Origin: Morinoia aosen
Lineage: Eukaryota > Arthropoda > Malacostraca > Amphipoda > Talitridae
DNA length: 64,000 bases
NCBI GenBank assembly: GCA_030386875.1
Contig: CM059576.1
Location: forward strand, 13,148,058 to 13,212,057
Direction: 5' to 3'
Shown here: positions 1-11,665 of the stretch, piece after piece
Numbering within the stretch: the stretch's first letter is position 1
Layout of the letters: every line of letters starts with the position of its first letter
The notes under the pieces: model-generated
The model's input: only the letters and a program-made list of their open reading frames with translations
Told to the model about the DNA's origin: nothing
Database searches by the model: none
Made by a program: the position numbers and the translations under genes

Positions 1-424
1 TGCCTAAATAGAACTAGTCTGAACAAGCAGGTCGCTGATACTTATAACCTAATGTAGGGTTGCCAAGTCGTAATTTGTAAAAAATTCTTGTAGAAATTTC
101 TAGAAGGCAAAAGAAATCTCGGCGTCCTAAATTGCAACCTATCATGATAAAAATGTAGTCTTAAGATGTGATGAATTGCTAAATAAATAAATATGAGTTA
201 AGACAATGGGTCAATCTTGATGAACTATCGGAAAATGAAATAAAATGTCTGGAAAAATTCCTAGAGAATAAAAGATATTCAAATAAAGAAGAGAGAATTA
301 ATTCCAGAAAATACTAGGATACAAAGTGAAACAAAAATAAAAAAAATAAGAAAAACAAATGACCAATTAAACTAAAAAATAGGCCTAAGAGGAATTAAAA
401 AATCTTCAGTACTCTATCCCTCCC
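1..424 (-). mobile_element. Penelope-like element, 3' non-coding part of left copy
   Basis: Reading the minus strand, this stretch matches the plus strand from about 11240 to 11665 almost throughout, including the end at position 1, which mirrors 11665. It is therefore the 3' untranslated region of the same Penelope-like element (PLE) family in opposite orientation. The copy continues at 10389-10624; the two pieces were separated by the LTR element at 425-10388. The copy may extend left of the window, so its outer end and any target duplication cannot be judged. Confidence 0.85.
421..424. repeat. 4-bp target duplication (left) of the LTR element
   Basis: TCCC precedes the left LTR here and TCCC follows the right LTR at 10389-10392. 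Joining the flanks across one TCCC gives the same reading as the undamaged PLE copy near 11235 (complement of GAGGGAGGGACAG). This confirms the insertion borders. Confidence 0.85.
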
Positions 425-597
425 TGTGCAGGCCGAAGTAAACACAGAGAAGCTTGGTGGAGTTTATTGTCCAGGTGTTGGCAGAAGGCAGGATTATGAA
501 TGATTGAGCGTCACAAGATAGGTGCTCAGGGCTTATATAAGGTGGCATCCAGATACAGACAAGACTTACAGATAGACATGTGCGGAGACGCCGCACA
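425..597 (-). repeat. 3' LTR (173 bp)
   Basis: Direct copy of 10216-10388 with two differences. On the minus strand it starts TGTGCGG and ends GCACA, contains a CTTATATAAGC TATA-like box and an AATAAA signal. The first 19 bases form a short hairpin (TGTGCGG / CCGCACA). Confidence 0.93.
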
Positions 598-598
598 T

Positions 599-614
599 AG
601 GTCCCCTCTCCCGC
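599..614 (-). promoter_or_regulatory. Polypurine tract of the LTR element
   Basis: On the minus strand the bases directly before the 3' LTR are GCGGGAGAGGGGACCT, a purine-rich run where plus-strand DNA priming is expected in this family. Position and composition support the call; function is inferred. Confidence 0.6.
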
Positions 615-616
615 TG

Positions 617-3175
617 GAGAGAGTACCACACTCCAAAAATAAAAACGGTCAACCAAAATTCAAGGACTCGCAGAACTAACTTAATTTTTTAAGGTACCAC
701 GCAATCAAAAATAGTTAACAAGGTTGCTCAACAATCAATAAAATGACAATTAAGTGAGTTACAAGCAATTAACAAAAATTAAATGACAATTCTAAATGAA
801 AGATAACGCTTATGAAATCATTGCAACCGTATCGCTCGTAAACCGTTTTTAATATCAATTTACGTTAACTCTATCGCAACTCATACTATTAAAAGCAGAA
901 AGAAACTGAACAAATGTTATTAAAACTCCAACTAAACATTATTATAGTTCAAGCAAAACAAGCAATCACGAGGGTAGCGTAAGCGAACATCATATGTGCG
1001 TACCCGTTCGTTAAAAAAACTTCGATACATCATGATTAATAACCTTAACCAAAAAAACGCACGGTTAAAACTTCTAATGAAGAACCGTTTACATCACTAA
1101 AATGATTATAGGTAAAACGCAACTAAACACATCGAAAATAGAACACAAATAAGAAACATGCCAGAAGCTTTAAAAAAAATTAAATCGCCTAACGCATGTT
1201 AAATAACCAAAAACATTCCCTATTAACAATTTACCATTCGCCACCAACACTTCAGTTATCAATATGGTTATAATAAAACGCCAAAAAAAAAACGCAATAC
1301 GATTAAGTAAATTTTTAGAAATACAACAAAATTAAATTTACGCACCTCAAAAAATCATTAACGCAAACATTGCATTCAAAAATAAATGTTAAAACCTTGT
1401 TCTTTAAAACTGTTAAATTCTTAACATGCTACCGCAATCAACCCAACAGAGTTTTTTAAAAATAAATTTTACCACACTCTCAACACATAAATATACGGCA
1501 TGTGAGAATATTAAAAATCCTTAAAAAATTGAAAAGCAAAAATAGCAAAAGCAAGGAAACACGCAAAAGCAGAGCAACTGACTTACCGTGCTTAATAAAA
1601 AATTTCAGCACGACGACAGCCACGTTGAACGATGTAAAGGATTAAAAATGAAACGCCATCCTAGCGATATCAATTCAATCAAAAAAACAAATACCCTTGA
1701 GATTATCGCAAATAAAAAACCCTATTAAACGAAAGTATTACAGAAAAATTGTAACATTACCAAAAAAAAAAACGTGAGTCGCAACAACACATTTTAAAAA
1801 TAGAAATACGCAAGAAATTGGAAACACCATCAAAAAAAATAAAGCAACCGATCCACAACATTTTTAAATTAGAAATATTAAAATAAATTTCCAACGGTAA
1901 AATTAATGATGAAATTCCCAATTAATATCTTAAGAGTTTAACGCGTCAATATTAAAAAAAACACATCAAACTTAACTTAGGATTACATCAACCAATAATA
2001 GAACACTGAACGCGTTTTTCTTGCGTTTTCGCATTCTTCTAAACCACTGCGCGCCAATATTTCAAGAAATTTTCAAAACAATTTAAATTTTCAAATTTTC
2101 CAAAAATTTAAATTCTAACACTTTTCCGATTAAAATTTTTCTGATCATTTGCATGTTTTCAACTAACTTAAATGATTTTCACGCTGGGCAAGTTCATGAC
2201 TACAGTTCATAACTGTTGATCTCGAAGACTATATAAGATCGTCGTGCGACTACGTAGACTGTATAGGATCGTCGCCAATCCCGCGGTGATTAACAGCATC
2301 ATCGTGATCGCCATCATCGTGATCGCCAGGTGATTAGACGCCTGGTCGATAGCCACGGCTGTGCAGATGACGACAAAGTCGTCATGGGTAGAAAAAGCTG
2401 TCGACACCCATGCGCCCCCATCGATGCCATTCGCCTCACCCATCGATGGTACTTCCCGATCATGCCCCTGAAAGGAACCAATACAGAAACGATTAGCATG
2501 ACCGTTATAAATAAAAGAGAGCAAACTACAACATTGAATTTGGTATCAGATCTCGGTTGTCTGACAACAGACATAGAACAACCACGATAGTCTTGAATAA
2601 AAAATATAATCTCTGATCGTATCGAAAAACTCAGTACAGTATATCACGACCAGACACCTGTCTTTAAATTTTAATTAAATTATGCTGATCGCCGAACATT
2701 CCGGCCGGATGAAAATAGATCGGCAAGAGACTGCAGCAGCGTTAAGTTAACCCGTCTTTTAAGATGATTTGCAACCTCAGCGATTGCATTTCGCAGCCAA
2801 CTCGAACGTTCACGATTAAATCTGTCAATTTAGCAATACTAACGTCTCGAGCGATGTGAAAAAAAACCGTCTTAGCGACAACTGAAGCTAGACAGTGCAC
2901 ATTTCGTTTACCTCTTGGGTAAATACCTAAACATTACCTCAATTTACATGAGAACAAAACAACTCAACACTGTAAAAATAACATAGGAAAATACAACGTA
3001 CGTGTTACTGAGATTAATATGAAACAAAACGCAAATTGCACAGAGCAAAAAGTAAAACTCCTTAAATTATGATTATTGACCTTAACATAATTGATAAGCT
3101 GTTAAAACGAGGGTAACAAGTAAACCGTAACTCGTCGTATGGTTGCAAAGTCAACGTCAATAATGAACTCGTCTT
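617..3175 (-). other. Long non-coding 3' region of the LTR element
   Basis: Strongly asymmetric: A-rich on the plus strand and T-rich on the element's sense strand, with almost no open frames. A more balanced patch at about 2207-2590 is open on both strands and one minus frame has a hydrophobic stretch, but nothing resembles a known envelope or accessory protein. I see no further gene here. Confidence 0.6.
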
Positions 3176-4060
3176 TTAACTCACAGTTTTAACCTTTTTC
3201 AGGGGTAACAAATGATTTTGATTACTCTTAATAATTTTTGATCCAATTTTGATCTCAGCGTAATTACGTCTCACTTTTTGGACTACCGCAGGCCCAATCC
3301 AGGTAAGCTCTAATTTAAATTTCTTCCCGTGATTTTTTAAAAGAACACGATCGCCTACGTTAATATCCTTATTTCGTCGCTTGAGGTTGCTGTATAAATT
3401 TCTCTCTGTCGTATTATTGATAATTAAGTTCCTAATATTTTCCACTGTCCGGGCGGCTTCTCTTGCGCGGATATTGACTAAATCTAATTCTTCATCAAAA
3501 CTGTAAGTGACAGACTCAAAATTTTCTGACTGGTAGTAGGCACACGTATCGCGATTGAATACCACAAAGCTTGGTGTTTCGCCTAAAGTAGAATTCAAAG
3601 AGTTATTCAAAGCGTTCTCAACAACTTCTAGTAATTGATCCCACTCGGCATGAGCGAGTGTGTTTACATACAATTTTAATAAGTTAGTATTTTCTTATTG
3701 TTACGCTCTACAATAGCGTTAGAAAGAGGACTGTACGCCAAAACTTCTCTCTTAGCAATAGCATGAATTTTTGCGTACTGTTTTACCGCTACTGATTTAA
3801 ATTCGAGGGCGTTATCAGAGATGAGTGTTTTGGGATAGCATAATAGTGAAAAGCAATTACTTAGACAAGCAATTATTGTTTCAGTACGGCGATTGGAGAT
3901 CGCGTATAATCGACAGAACCTGGAGAATAAATCTATAACTACGAGTATATGCTTATTTCCCTCTCCGTAACCTTGAGTGGTCCCAGAATGTCAATTGATA
4001 CAACTTCGAATGGTTCTTTAGCTATCGGAGCTGTCAAAATTTTAATTGGCACGATGGTCT
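3176..4060 (-). pseudogene. Integrase part of the Ty3/gypsy element
   Basis: Downstream part of pol on the minus strand. The clearest piece (3176-3673) has the end of the integrase core, followed by a basic, beta-rich C-terminal region with the pattern VGDRVLLKN and WIGPAVVQKV, typical of gypsy integrase C-terminal domains that bind DNA. The core lies in 3670-4060. It continues the polyprotein whose integrase zinc finger ends the 4034-7432 segment. The element is a fossil. Confidence 0.8.
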
Positions 4061-7000
4061 TGCTTTAATTATATTACAAACTTCACAATCTTTAACAAAT
4101 TTTCTAACAATAGTTTTTTCCAATTGATTAAAGTATTTCAGCTTAAATTTAAACAAAGTATGCTTATCGTCCGTATGATACATGCTATGAATTGCTAAAA
4201 TAGCCTTACCCATTAAAGAGTTAGGTACGACTGCTGTTAGAATTGTGCTAGGTCTATAATCAATCTCCCTACGTCGGTAAAGAATATCATTCAGAATTAA
4301 AAATTTTTGTAAGTCAGGAATAGTCGAAATACTGTCATGTAACAAAGCGTTCTTAATTTCTATGCAGAATGGGTCTTGGTTCTGCTCGTCTACAAATTCT
4401 TTAATAGTCCAAGAAATGTCAGTCTCTTTCGGTACGTAACTGACCAGCTTGGGACAAGCGTCTTGGTCTGCGTCAACACTATCTCTAGGCGGCGGGTCAA
4501 CCACCTCGTCCCTTGTCACGTGCAGTCCTTTTTTTCGTGCTCGTGTCTCCACAATACAAACTTCTGATTCAAATGCGGTTTCCAAATCATCACAACGATT
4601 CAGTTCTTTAAGATTTAATTTCTCGTTATTTAGAGGTAATCTGCTTAAATAATCTGCTACAACATTTTCTTTACCAGGTAGATACTTAACAACGGGATCG
4701 AATGAATGGACATTTATGCACCAACGCGCCATATTGGTATCTCCAGGCAATTTTTTATTAAAAAGTGGCGCCAAAAGCCTATGGTCTGTATAGACCCTGA
4801 CAGGATATCCAGTGATTAAATACTTGAAGTCTTTTAAGGCTGAGTGAATTGCGAAGAACTCTTTTTTGGTAGTAGAATATCTTCGTTGGCTCGAATTAAG
4901 ATTTTTACTATAATAAGCTACAGGTCTCAGAATTTTGTCGCTTGAATCATCCGCCTGCATTAGTACGGCTCCAATTCCTGAATTAGAAGCGTCAGTAAAA
5001 ACATGGAAGTCTTTCGTATAGTCAGGGTGTCTTAGAACTGTGTCAGAAATTAACAACGACTTCATAAAATCAAAACTTTTTTGACACTGATCTGTCCAAG
5101 TATAATCAACATTTTTTCTCAAAAGGTTGTACAAGGGGTAAGCTACTTCCGCAAAGTTGGGTAAAAAATTTCGAAAATAGTTTGCTAATCCTAAAAGCTG
5201 TTGTAGCTCCTTAACAATGGTCGGCGCTCGGCAGTCTTGTAATTTCTTTGAATATTTACATTTAATACCATCGGCAGCAATGATATGGCCCAAATATTCT
5301 ATTTCTTTTTTGAAAAAATTGCATTTCTCGAGCTTTAATGATAAATTGCCGGATCGCAGCATCGTAAGGACGCTTTCTATATCCGTTAAATGTTGAAATT
5401 TATCTTTGGAAAATACCAAAATGTCATCTAGGAAGACAAATGCAAGTTTACCCAGAATGGGTGCTAGGGCAGAGGTCATTGCTCTTTGAAACACTCCCGG
5501 TGAGGTTGAAAGACCAACCGGGACACGGCGGAACTGAAATTTACGGTAATTTATACTGAAAGCCGTGTATTTTCTACTCTCTTGCTCTAATTCTATCTGA
5601 TGGAACGCCGAGCGGAGATCCAAGTTAGTGAACCACGCGTTACCGCCCAAAGTCGATAATATTTCGTCAATGCGGGGAATTGGATATGAATGTTTGATCA
5701 ATACCTTGTTTAAAGCGCGGAAATCAATTACGGGACGAAGATCTCCTGACTTTTTCTTAACTACGATAACCGGAAAATTAAAATCTGAGGACGACTCCTC
5801 GATTATCCCCTGATCGAGCATTTCATTTGTTATTTTCATCACCTCTTCTTGGTATTTGTGAGGTATGCGGTAAGGAGCTAAATTTAGTACCGGTGCATCC
5901 GGCTTTAACTGAATTTGATGCTTCAAAATATTCGTGACTCCCATATTTTCGCCTTCCAGCGTGACTACATCACGGAACTTATTCAACAAATTAACTAAAG
6001 GTAATTGTATGTCTTCTTCACTACAAGAAATGTCCTTTTCCGTCAAAACCCGTCGTATCTCCTGCTCTCCACCTTCTGAACCACCTACTTCTGCTATTGC
6101 ATCTGCGCCTGCTTGTGCATTAATTCCTAATTCCTCGTTATCAACGAGAATTTCACGTCCACCGCGAGCGCCAGCGTTCAACTCAAGTTTTCTATTGGCC
6201 ATGGCTTTCGTTCCGCCACCTGCCGAGACAACTTTCATCGTATCCGACCCCGCGATAGAATTTACTTCAACATTATGAGCGTCTCTTAGTGCTGTTTCAA
6301 CACTTGTTAAATATACCTCGCTCTCAATATCATCTGCTGCTATTAATTCGACATTGCATAGCATAGTATTCTCAGACAGATACACGGTTTCCTCACTTGT
6401 ATTTAAAAGCATAACAGGCACCACGCCGTCATTGTCAATTCGAACAATTGAATCTGCTATAAGAGCACCATTTTCGAGACATCTTTTCAAAATCATATAC
6501 TCGCCTGGAGTTGGTTTCTTAAGGAACCCATAAACAACATTTACCAAGTTACCAGGCACTTCAACCTGATTGCAATGAACGATTAACTGCTTCGGACTCT
6601 GCGACGTCTCAGCCACAGCTGGACTTTCTTTCTTTTTTCTGCAGTCATCATTTTTTAATTGCCTATTACTCTTTCTCGCAACAGCAACATCGGACAACAG
6701 ACAGTCACTATTCACTATTCTTCTCATTACTATTTCTCTGCTCAACAAAGGCTCCATATTTAAATCACGAAAGGGAATTGCAATATTATCCCAAAGAAGT
6801 TTCTTATCTTTAAAGTTAATTACGGCGTCCTTCAAAACATCTCGACCCAGTATTAGGTCATAATTAAATTTAGCCTCCTTTACGATAAGAGCACTTGTTT
6901 TTATCACTCTGTTAGTGCCGGGAATTGCAATGGACAATTCTACTTCCCCTGTTACGTTACTTTTGCCGCTTATCCCCTTGACCGTCAAATGACTTGGCTT

Positions 7001-7432
7001 AACTTCTTCGCTCAAATTTTTAACCTGCCTGTAACTTATCAGACATTTTTCTGAGCCACTATCGAGCAAAGCGCTTAAATACTGATCATTGTTCTTAATA
7101 ATGATTGTTGGTTTATTACAATCCTTAAATGCTACTAAATCAGCATGGTTCTTAAGATTTTTTACAACACTTACTGCGAAATATGATTCGACTGTCTTGC
7201 TTCGATCATGAGTGTTCTCAAGCTCTTCGTCTCGCAGTAAATTATACCTATTATTACATTTAAATAATGGATCAACGAACGATTTGGTTGTCTCGGAGGT
7301 ATCTGGAATTTCAGTCATGGCTGCAATATTAACGAGGTTGCCGCCTCCCTCGGGCTCAATCAATTTCAAATTCCTCCTACTACCTTCACCTGTTCTTAAC
7401 TTAAAAAATCGCTTGACTCGGTTTCCGCCCAA
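4034..7432 (-). pseudogene. Ty3/gypsy pol: protease, RT, RNase H, integrase zinc finger
   Basis: A 1132-codon open stretch. An aspartic protease motif (LLDSGS) lies at about residue 124, inside a retropepsin-like domain. The reverse transcriptase follows at about 530-720 with RPVIDFRALN, LDLRSAFHQI and the active-site FLDDILVFS near residue 665. RNase H follows with FTDAS near residue 808 and YTDHRLL. The 'tether' typical of gypsy (YLPGKENVVADYLSRLP) comes next, and the H2C2 integrase zinc finger lies near the end. An acidic and glycine-rich linker separates protease from RT. These parts place the element in Ty3/gypsy; the exact clade was not resolved. Confidence 0.92.
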
Positions 7433-7713
7433 TGAACTTCACTCTTTCCCCGATTTGTGCTACCTCTACCGCGCAAATACGCCTTATAATTGCGGATTTC
7501 AGTACCTGATGCTCTGCAATTTTTTACTACATGGGTTCCACCGCATGCAAAGCAACCTCTTGGAGACTGATCCCTCTTGGGTCTGCACTCAAAGTGTCCG
7601 GCCATCGAACACGAACTACAAAACGGAAAACCTGTTTTTTTCGTTCCTGAATTTCCTGCAAACTGACCAGAACCAGAGCTACTATTGTCTGTTTTCATCA
7701 TGTTACATTCCAA
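7396..7713 (-). pseudogene. Nucleocapsid-like zinc-knuckle segment of gag
   Basis: Between gag and pol on the minus strand lies a short basic, serine/glycine-rich segment with two cysteine/histidine clusters: CSSCSMAGHFEC and CFACGGTHVVKNC. These resemble CCHC zinc knuckles that bind RNA in the nucleocapsid part of Gag. It overlaps the start of the pol frame by about 37 bases, as expected where gag meets pol. Confidence 0.75.
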
Positions 7714-7775
7714 AGAACCGTGTCCACGATCACCTACGTAACTGTTAAACTCTCTTCCTCTAGTGCGAGGATTTC

Positions 7776-8837
7776 TTAGCCAGGGCCTAGGAACAATCCT
7801 ACGTACGCCGGATCGAAAATTCCTACGATAATTTCAACACTTCCGTAGAACACCTCACTCTCTGGAAACTGCTCTGCGGCATCAAAGCCTTGATCAAAAT
7901 CGCTGTTTACTTCACCTACGTAACTTTCACTCTCGTGCCTGACTTGGTACTTTTGCGCGAGTATCTTTTTAGTCTCGGCTTGACTTCTCACTGCGGAAAT
8001 TAATTTAGCAAAAAGCTCCTCAGCAGTACTGAATTGGGTTTCAAAAATTTTCCTCGCGAAGGACTCATCTAATAGAGGACCAAGAATAGCCAATGCTAAA
8101 CCGTAGGACATACTATCACCTACAAATTTTTTTAACTCTGCCTGCGTTGCGCAGGACTGAAAATACGGGTGCCTTTGCCACCCTAGTGAGGTTGAAGTCA
8201 ATATGCTCTCAGTAAGCTTACTTATCTTTGAAAATGCAGTGACCAACTGCGCAGCTAAAGCGTTATTTTTGATCAGTTGCAATTCATTTAAATTACAGGC
8301 AAGGGCGTGAATACTTTTTTCTCCACGACTGACGTAAATGTCCTCAAGGATCTTAACTACTTGATCGAAAGTGTAATTTAAATCTGCATTGACAAGTTTC
8401 GTCACAACTGCATTGAAATCTCCTACGTTCTTATTTGCTGACCTTACAAGAAATTCTTTGCGTCTTTCGTCGCTTGTCGCGTCTGGCAGTAACGTCATAT
8501 ATGCCTTCAGGTTTTGTATATGGGTAGAAAATGTCTTATTTTCGAGAAACTCCCCATCATTCTGTCTGCGTCTACCTCTAAAAGTTGGTAGCTCAGCATT
8601 AGTCATTATCGTTCCAACGTTAGGAATATTAATATTTGCTGCGATGTCACGCGCAAGTTGAGTACCTGCGACATTACTACCAGCACTAGCAGTTCCTGCC
8701 CCTGCGGTAGTCGTAGGAGTCGTCATTGTTGCAACTTCTGTCACACTAGTCACTCTAGGTTTGCTAATCCGGCCTGATCTGGTTACTGTAGGATCTGTAC
8801 GAAGGACTTCATCACTATCATCACTATCCCACATCAA
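7776..8837 (-). pseudogene. Gag capsid-like segment of the Ty3/gypsy element
   Basis: 353 codons starting with an acidic serine/aspartate-rich N-terminus, then a threonine/alanine-rich linker. A helical region of about 230 residues follows (from about LPTFRG near residue 84) that has the look of a Ty3/gypsy capsid domain. It lies directly upstream of the zinc-knuckle segment. No specific motif beyond fold-type resemblance is claimed; the position in the element is the main evidence. Confidence 0.8.
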
Positions 8838-10215
8838 TCCTAATCTCTATAATTGATTCAAAAAAAAAATTTCCCTCTTCTCTCTCAAAGGTCAAAAATC
8901 AAATTTAATCTAACTCAATCAAAAATAATGCCTCACTCCGAAAATCAATAAGAGAAAATATACATCTAAATTCGATCAATACACACAAAAATTAAATAAA
9001 GTTACACATAAGAATAATCACAAAATAGCAATAATAGCAAAAAAACACACAATCAATACTCACAATAAGAGCAATAAATAGCGTCACTAAAACCTGAAAA
9101 CTAAATGCATTAAATGGAATTAAATGCAACAATTAATTCTTCAAACACCATAATCAAAGACAGTCTTGGTGTCTGAACAACACTATCGTGCAAGCGACGG
9201 CGCATCTCACGCGAGAGCATCAAAAAAAAATATTACTGCTTCACAGCAAAAGGAATTTCTTTCAAATTTAAAGCTCCGAATAATCTAAATCAATGTTTTT
9301 TAGACACTTCTACTAACTCTGCTACTCAAAAACAGTAAAATTTTAAACTTACGATAATTATTGAAGGTAAACAGGTGAATAAACTGCTACTTTCAGAACG
9401 CTTTACGCAGTGCGTCTTCTAACACTGGCACAACGCAACTGCCTGCTTGCTGCTACTGCAGTGCTCTCCCGCACGATCACGGAAAAAAAAATCCAGATGC
9501 AATAAGTGCAATCAAAAAATAGCCTGCTTAGCGACAGATCACCTAGGCTTGCTCGGGTACACGCGTACCGGGATAGAGAAAAAAAAATACCAACAACACT
9601 TAACTGAAACAAAGATGACGGCTGCAGCTCACGTCGCGGAGGCTGCTGCTGCTTGTTGCTGCTGCTGTTGAGAAGTAGCGTATCACGTTGCTGAATTGAT
9701 ACACGTTGGTACTGATGTAAACTTGGTACCACGTTGATGAATTGATACTTTTAAATTGTATTACGTGTCACTCAGCACTGCTACAGTTATTGGCACGATG
9801 TAACTCAAAACAAGTTAAAACAAGTTATTGCTCACTCAATTGTTTGTAGCACTTGCAGATCAAAAATTTGTTCCTTTATTGAATATTTGTTGCTGGGAAT
9901 GCGGAGATTTTCACTTCGAAGACAATCTCTACATCGTCTCCGGATTCGTAGACGAGGATCCTGGTTCGCAACGGTGAGTCAAGATTTAGGAAGACTGTAA
10001 ACTGGGCATACGCGTTCTGCAACACTTCCCTTGGTATTTTTATTCCAAAGATGAACACCGATTCTTGCGGCTGCCAGAGCTGATTGTTTTCTCCGTTACA
10101 CATTGAGATTTTATATTGTTCCAAAATAGTCAGTTACTGGACACTTGTTATCCACTTGAACACTTATACACGATTACGCGAGTGTGAGTTCAATTGGACA
10201 CATATGGCCACCACA
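8838..10215 (-). other. 5' leader of the LTR element
   Basis: About 1.4 kb between the 5' LTR and gag on the minus strand. It contains a GCT/GCA-rich patch near 9640-9670 and an 82-codon open frame at 9876-10124 whose product I do not recognise. A TGG trinucleotide lies 2 bases inside the LTR border as a possible primer-site start, but I could not match it to a tRNA. No other gene is supported. Confidence 0.55.
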
Positions 10216-10388
10216 TGTGCAGGCCGAAGTAAACACAGAGAAGCTTGGTGGAGTTTATTGTCCAGGTGTTGGCAGAAGGTAGGATTATGAATGATTGAGC
10301 GTCACAAGATAGGTGCTCAGGGCTTATATAAGGTGGCATCCAGATACAGACAAGACTTACTGATAGACATGTGCGGAGACGCCGCACA
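10216..10388 (-). repeat. 5' LTR (173 bp)
   Basis: Matches 425-597 with two substitutions by eye. Same terminal TG...CA, TATA-like box and AATAAA signal on the minus strand. Followed by the second TCCC of the target duplication at 10389-10392. Confidence 0.93.
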
Positions 10389-10624
10389 TCCCTTCTTAAG
10401 CTTTGGATTGTTTTCTGCGATCAGTAGTGCTTCCATTAAAATCAGATCTTGTTTGGATGATAATTAGTACAAAATTTCAGTATTTTCAAGTAAGGTGCTG
10501 GGCCTGGTACGCAAAATATGATGAGCTTCTCGCTGGTGTTTTAAAATCGATTGATGTTGGCGGAATCTTTCTTTAATAGTTTGTTCTGTGTAACCAATAT
10601 ACTTTGAAGAATTGCATTCTTCCC
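10389..10624 (-). mobile_element. Penelope-like element, coding end of left copy (GIY-YIG part)
   Basis: On the minus strand this encodes the pattern NSSKYIGYTEQTI followed by RFRQHQSILKH, the catalytic face of a GIY-YIG endonuclease domain typical of Penelope-like elements. It is about 95% identical to 10990-11235 of the right copy. It is the continuation of the 1-424 piece, interrupted by the LTR element. The reading frame also carries a stop where the right copy reads through (near 10468). It ends abruptly at about 10618-10624, where the opposite-strand copy begins. Confidence 0.85.
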
Positions 10625-11665
10625 GGTCGCATGTCTTCCACGCTGAAATCGATAAACTTAAACAGCGTCTCACCGATAACAATTTCCCCATGAGCATCAT
10701 TGATAATGAAGTAAGCAAATTTTCACAGAAGAAAAATGTTAACACCGATGAAGAAAATCACACAAGATTTATTAATTTTTATTTTGAAAATCAAATGACT
10801 GCAAACTACAAAATGGAAGACCATCACTTGAGAAAAATCATCGAAAGAAATATAGAACCAAAAGACGTCTCCAACCGCATTAAATTAAATATTTTCTACA
10901 AAATCAAGAAAATGAAAAGCCTTGTTATAAGGAACAAAATTAACCTTCCAACACCAGAGTTCAATGTGGTATACCAATATACATGCGAATGGGAAGAATG
11001 TAATTCTTCAAAGTATATTGGTTACACAGAACAAACTATTAAAGGAAGATTCCGCCAACATCAATCGATTTTAAAACACCACCGAGAAGCTCATCATATT
11101 TTGCGTACCAGGCCCAGCACCTTACTCGAAAATACTGAAATTTTATACCAATTATCATCCAAACAAGATCTGATTTTAATGGAAGCACTACCCTTCGCAG
11201 AAAACAATCCAAAGCTTAACAGTCGAGATGAAGGGAGGGACAGAGTACTGAAAATTTTTTAATTCCTCTTGGGCCTAATTTTTAGTTTTTTAGTTTTATT
11301 GGCCATTTGTTTTTCTTATTTGTTTTTGTTTTTGTTTTGCTTTGTATCTTAGTATTTTCTGGAATTAATTCTCTCGTCTTTATTTGAATATCTTTTATTC
11401 TCTAGGAATTTTTTCACACATTTTTATTTCATTTTATGCTATTTCATCAAGATTGACCCATTGTCTTAACTTATATTTATTTGTTTAGCAGTTCATCACA
11501 TCTTTAGACTACATTTTTATCATGATAGGTTGCAATTTAGGACGCCGAGATTTCTTTTGCCTTCTAGAAATTTCTACAAGAATTTCATACAAATTACGAC
11601 TTGGCAATCCTACATTAGGTTATAAGTATCAGCGACCTGCTTGTTCAGACTAGTTCTATTTAGGC
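10618..11665 (+). mobile_element. Penelope-like element, 5'-truncated right copy
   Basis: Plus-strand copy of the element also found at 1-424 and 10389-10624. It holds the C-terminal coding part and about 400 bp of 3' UTR. The palindromic junction with the left copy at about 10618-10624 shares only a few bases (CTTCC). PLEs are known for inverted or tandem partial copies, so this arrangement fits the family. The 3' end at 11665 is set by the mirror match with position 1. Confidence 0.85.
10625..11262 (+). pseudogene. PLE protein C-terminus: RT tail, linker and GIY-YIG endonuclease
   Basis: The frame is open for about 212 codons and ends at a TAA at 11260-11262. The first part (FHAEIDKLKQRL, then a basic linker) resembles the region after the RT thumb in Penelope-like proteins. 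Next comes VVYQYTCEWEECNSSKYIGYT, shown here in two parts: a Cys pair (CEWEEC), then the GIY-YIG-type YIGYT with a downstream RFRQH containing the expected arginine and histidine. The RT core is missing because the copy is 5'-truncated at the inverted junction, so no true start codon is present. In the family this nuclease nicks target DNA for reverse transcription. PLE membership is firm; the subclade is not resolved. Confidence 0.85.

Larger units (their letters stand above)
425..10388 (-). mobile_element. Ty3/gypsy LTR retrotransposon, nearly complete in length, recent
   Basis: This is a 9.96-kb element with matching 173-bp LTRs, a 4-bp target duplication, and gag, zinc-knuckle, protease, RT, RNase H and integrase parts in Ty3/gypsy order on the minus strand. 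The two LTRs differ at 2 of 173 positions by eye, so insertion was recent on an evolutionary scale. The coding region is broken at a handful of places (roughly three to five), so it is read as a fossil. A long non-coding stretch (about 2.6 kb) separates integrase from the 3' LTR and no envelope-like gene was recognised there. It inserted into a Penelope-like element. Confidence 0.93.

Noticed and set aside
414-656. 80-codon minus-strand ORF
   Set aside because: Lies across the 3' LTR and adjoining PLE sequence; the same frame occurs in the other LTR.
2207-2590. Envelope-like or accessory gene in the LTR element
   Set aside because: Short frames open on both strands, a single hydrophobic stretch, no cleavage or fusion-type motif. 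Probably chance.
5628-6278. Plus-strand ORFs inside the pol region
   Set aside because: Antisense shadows of the minus-strand pol frame.
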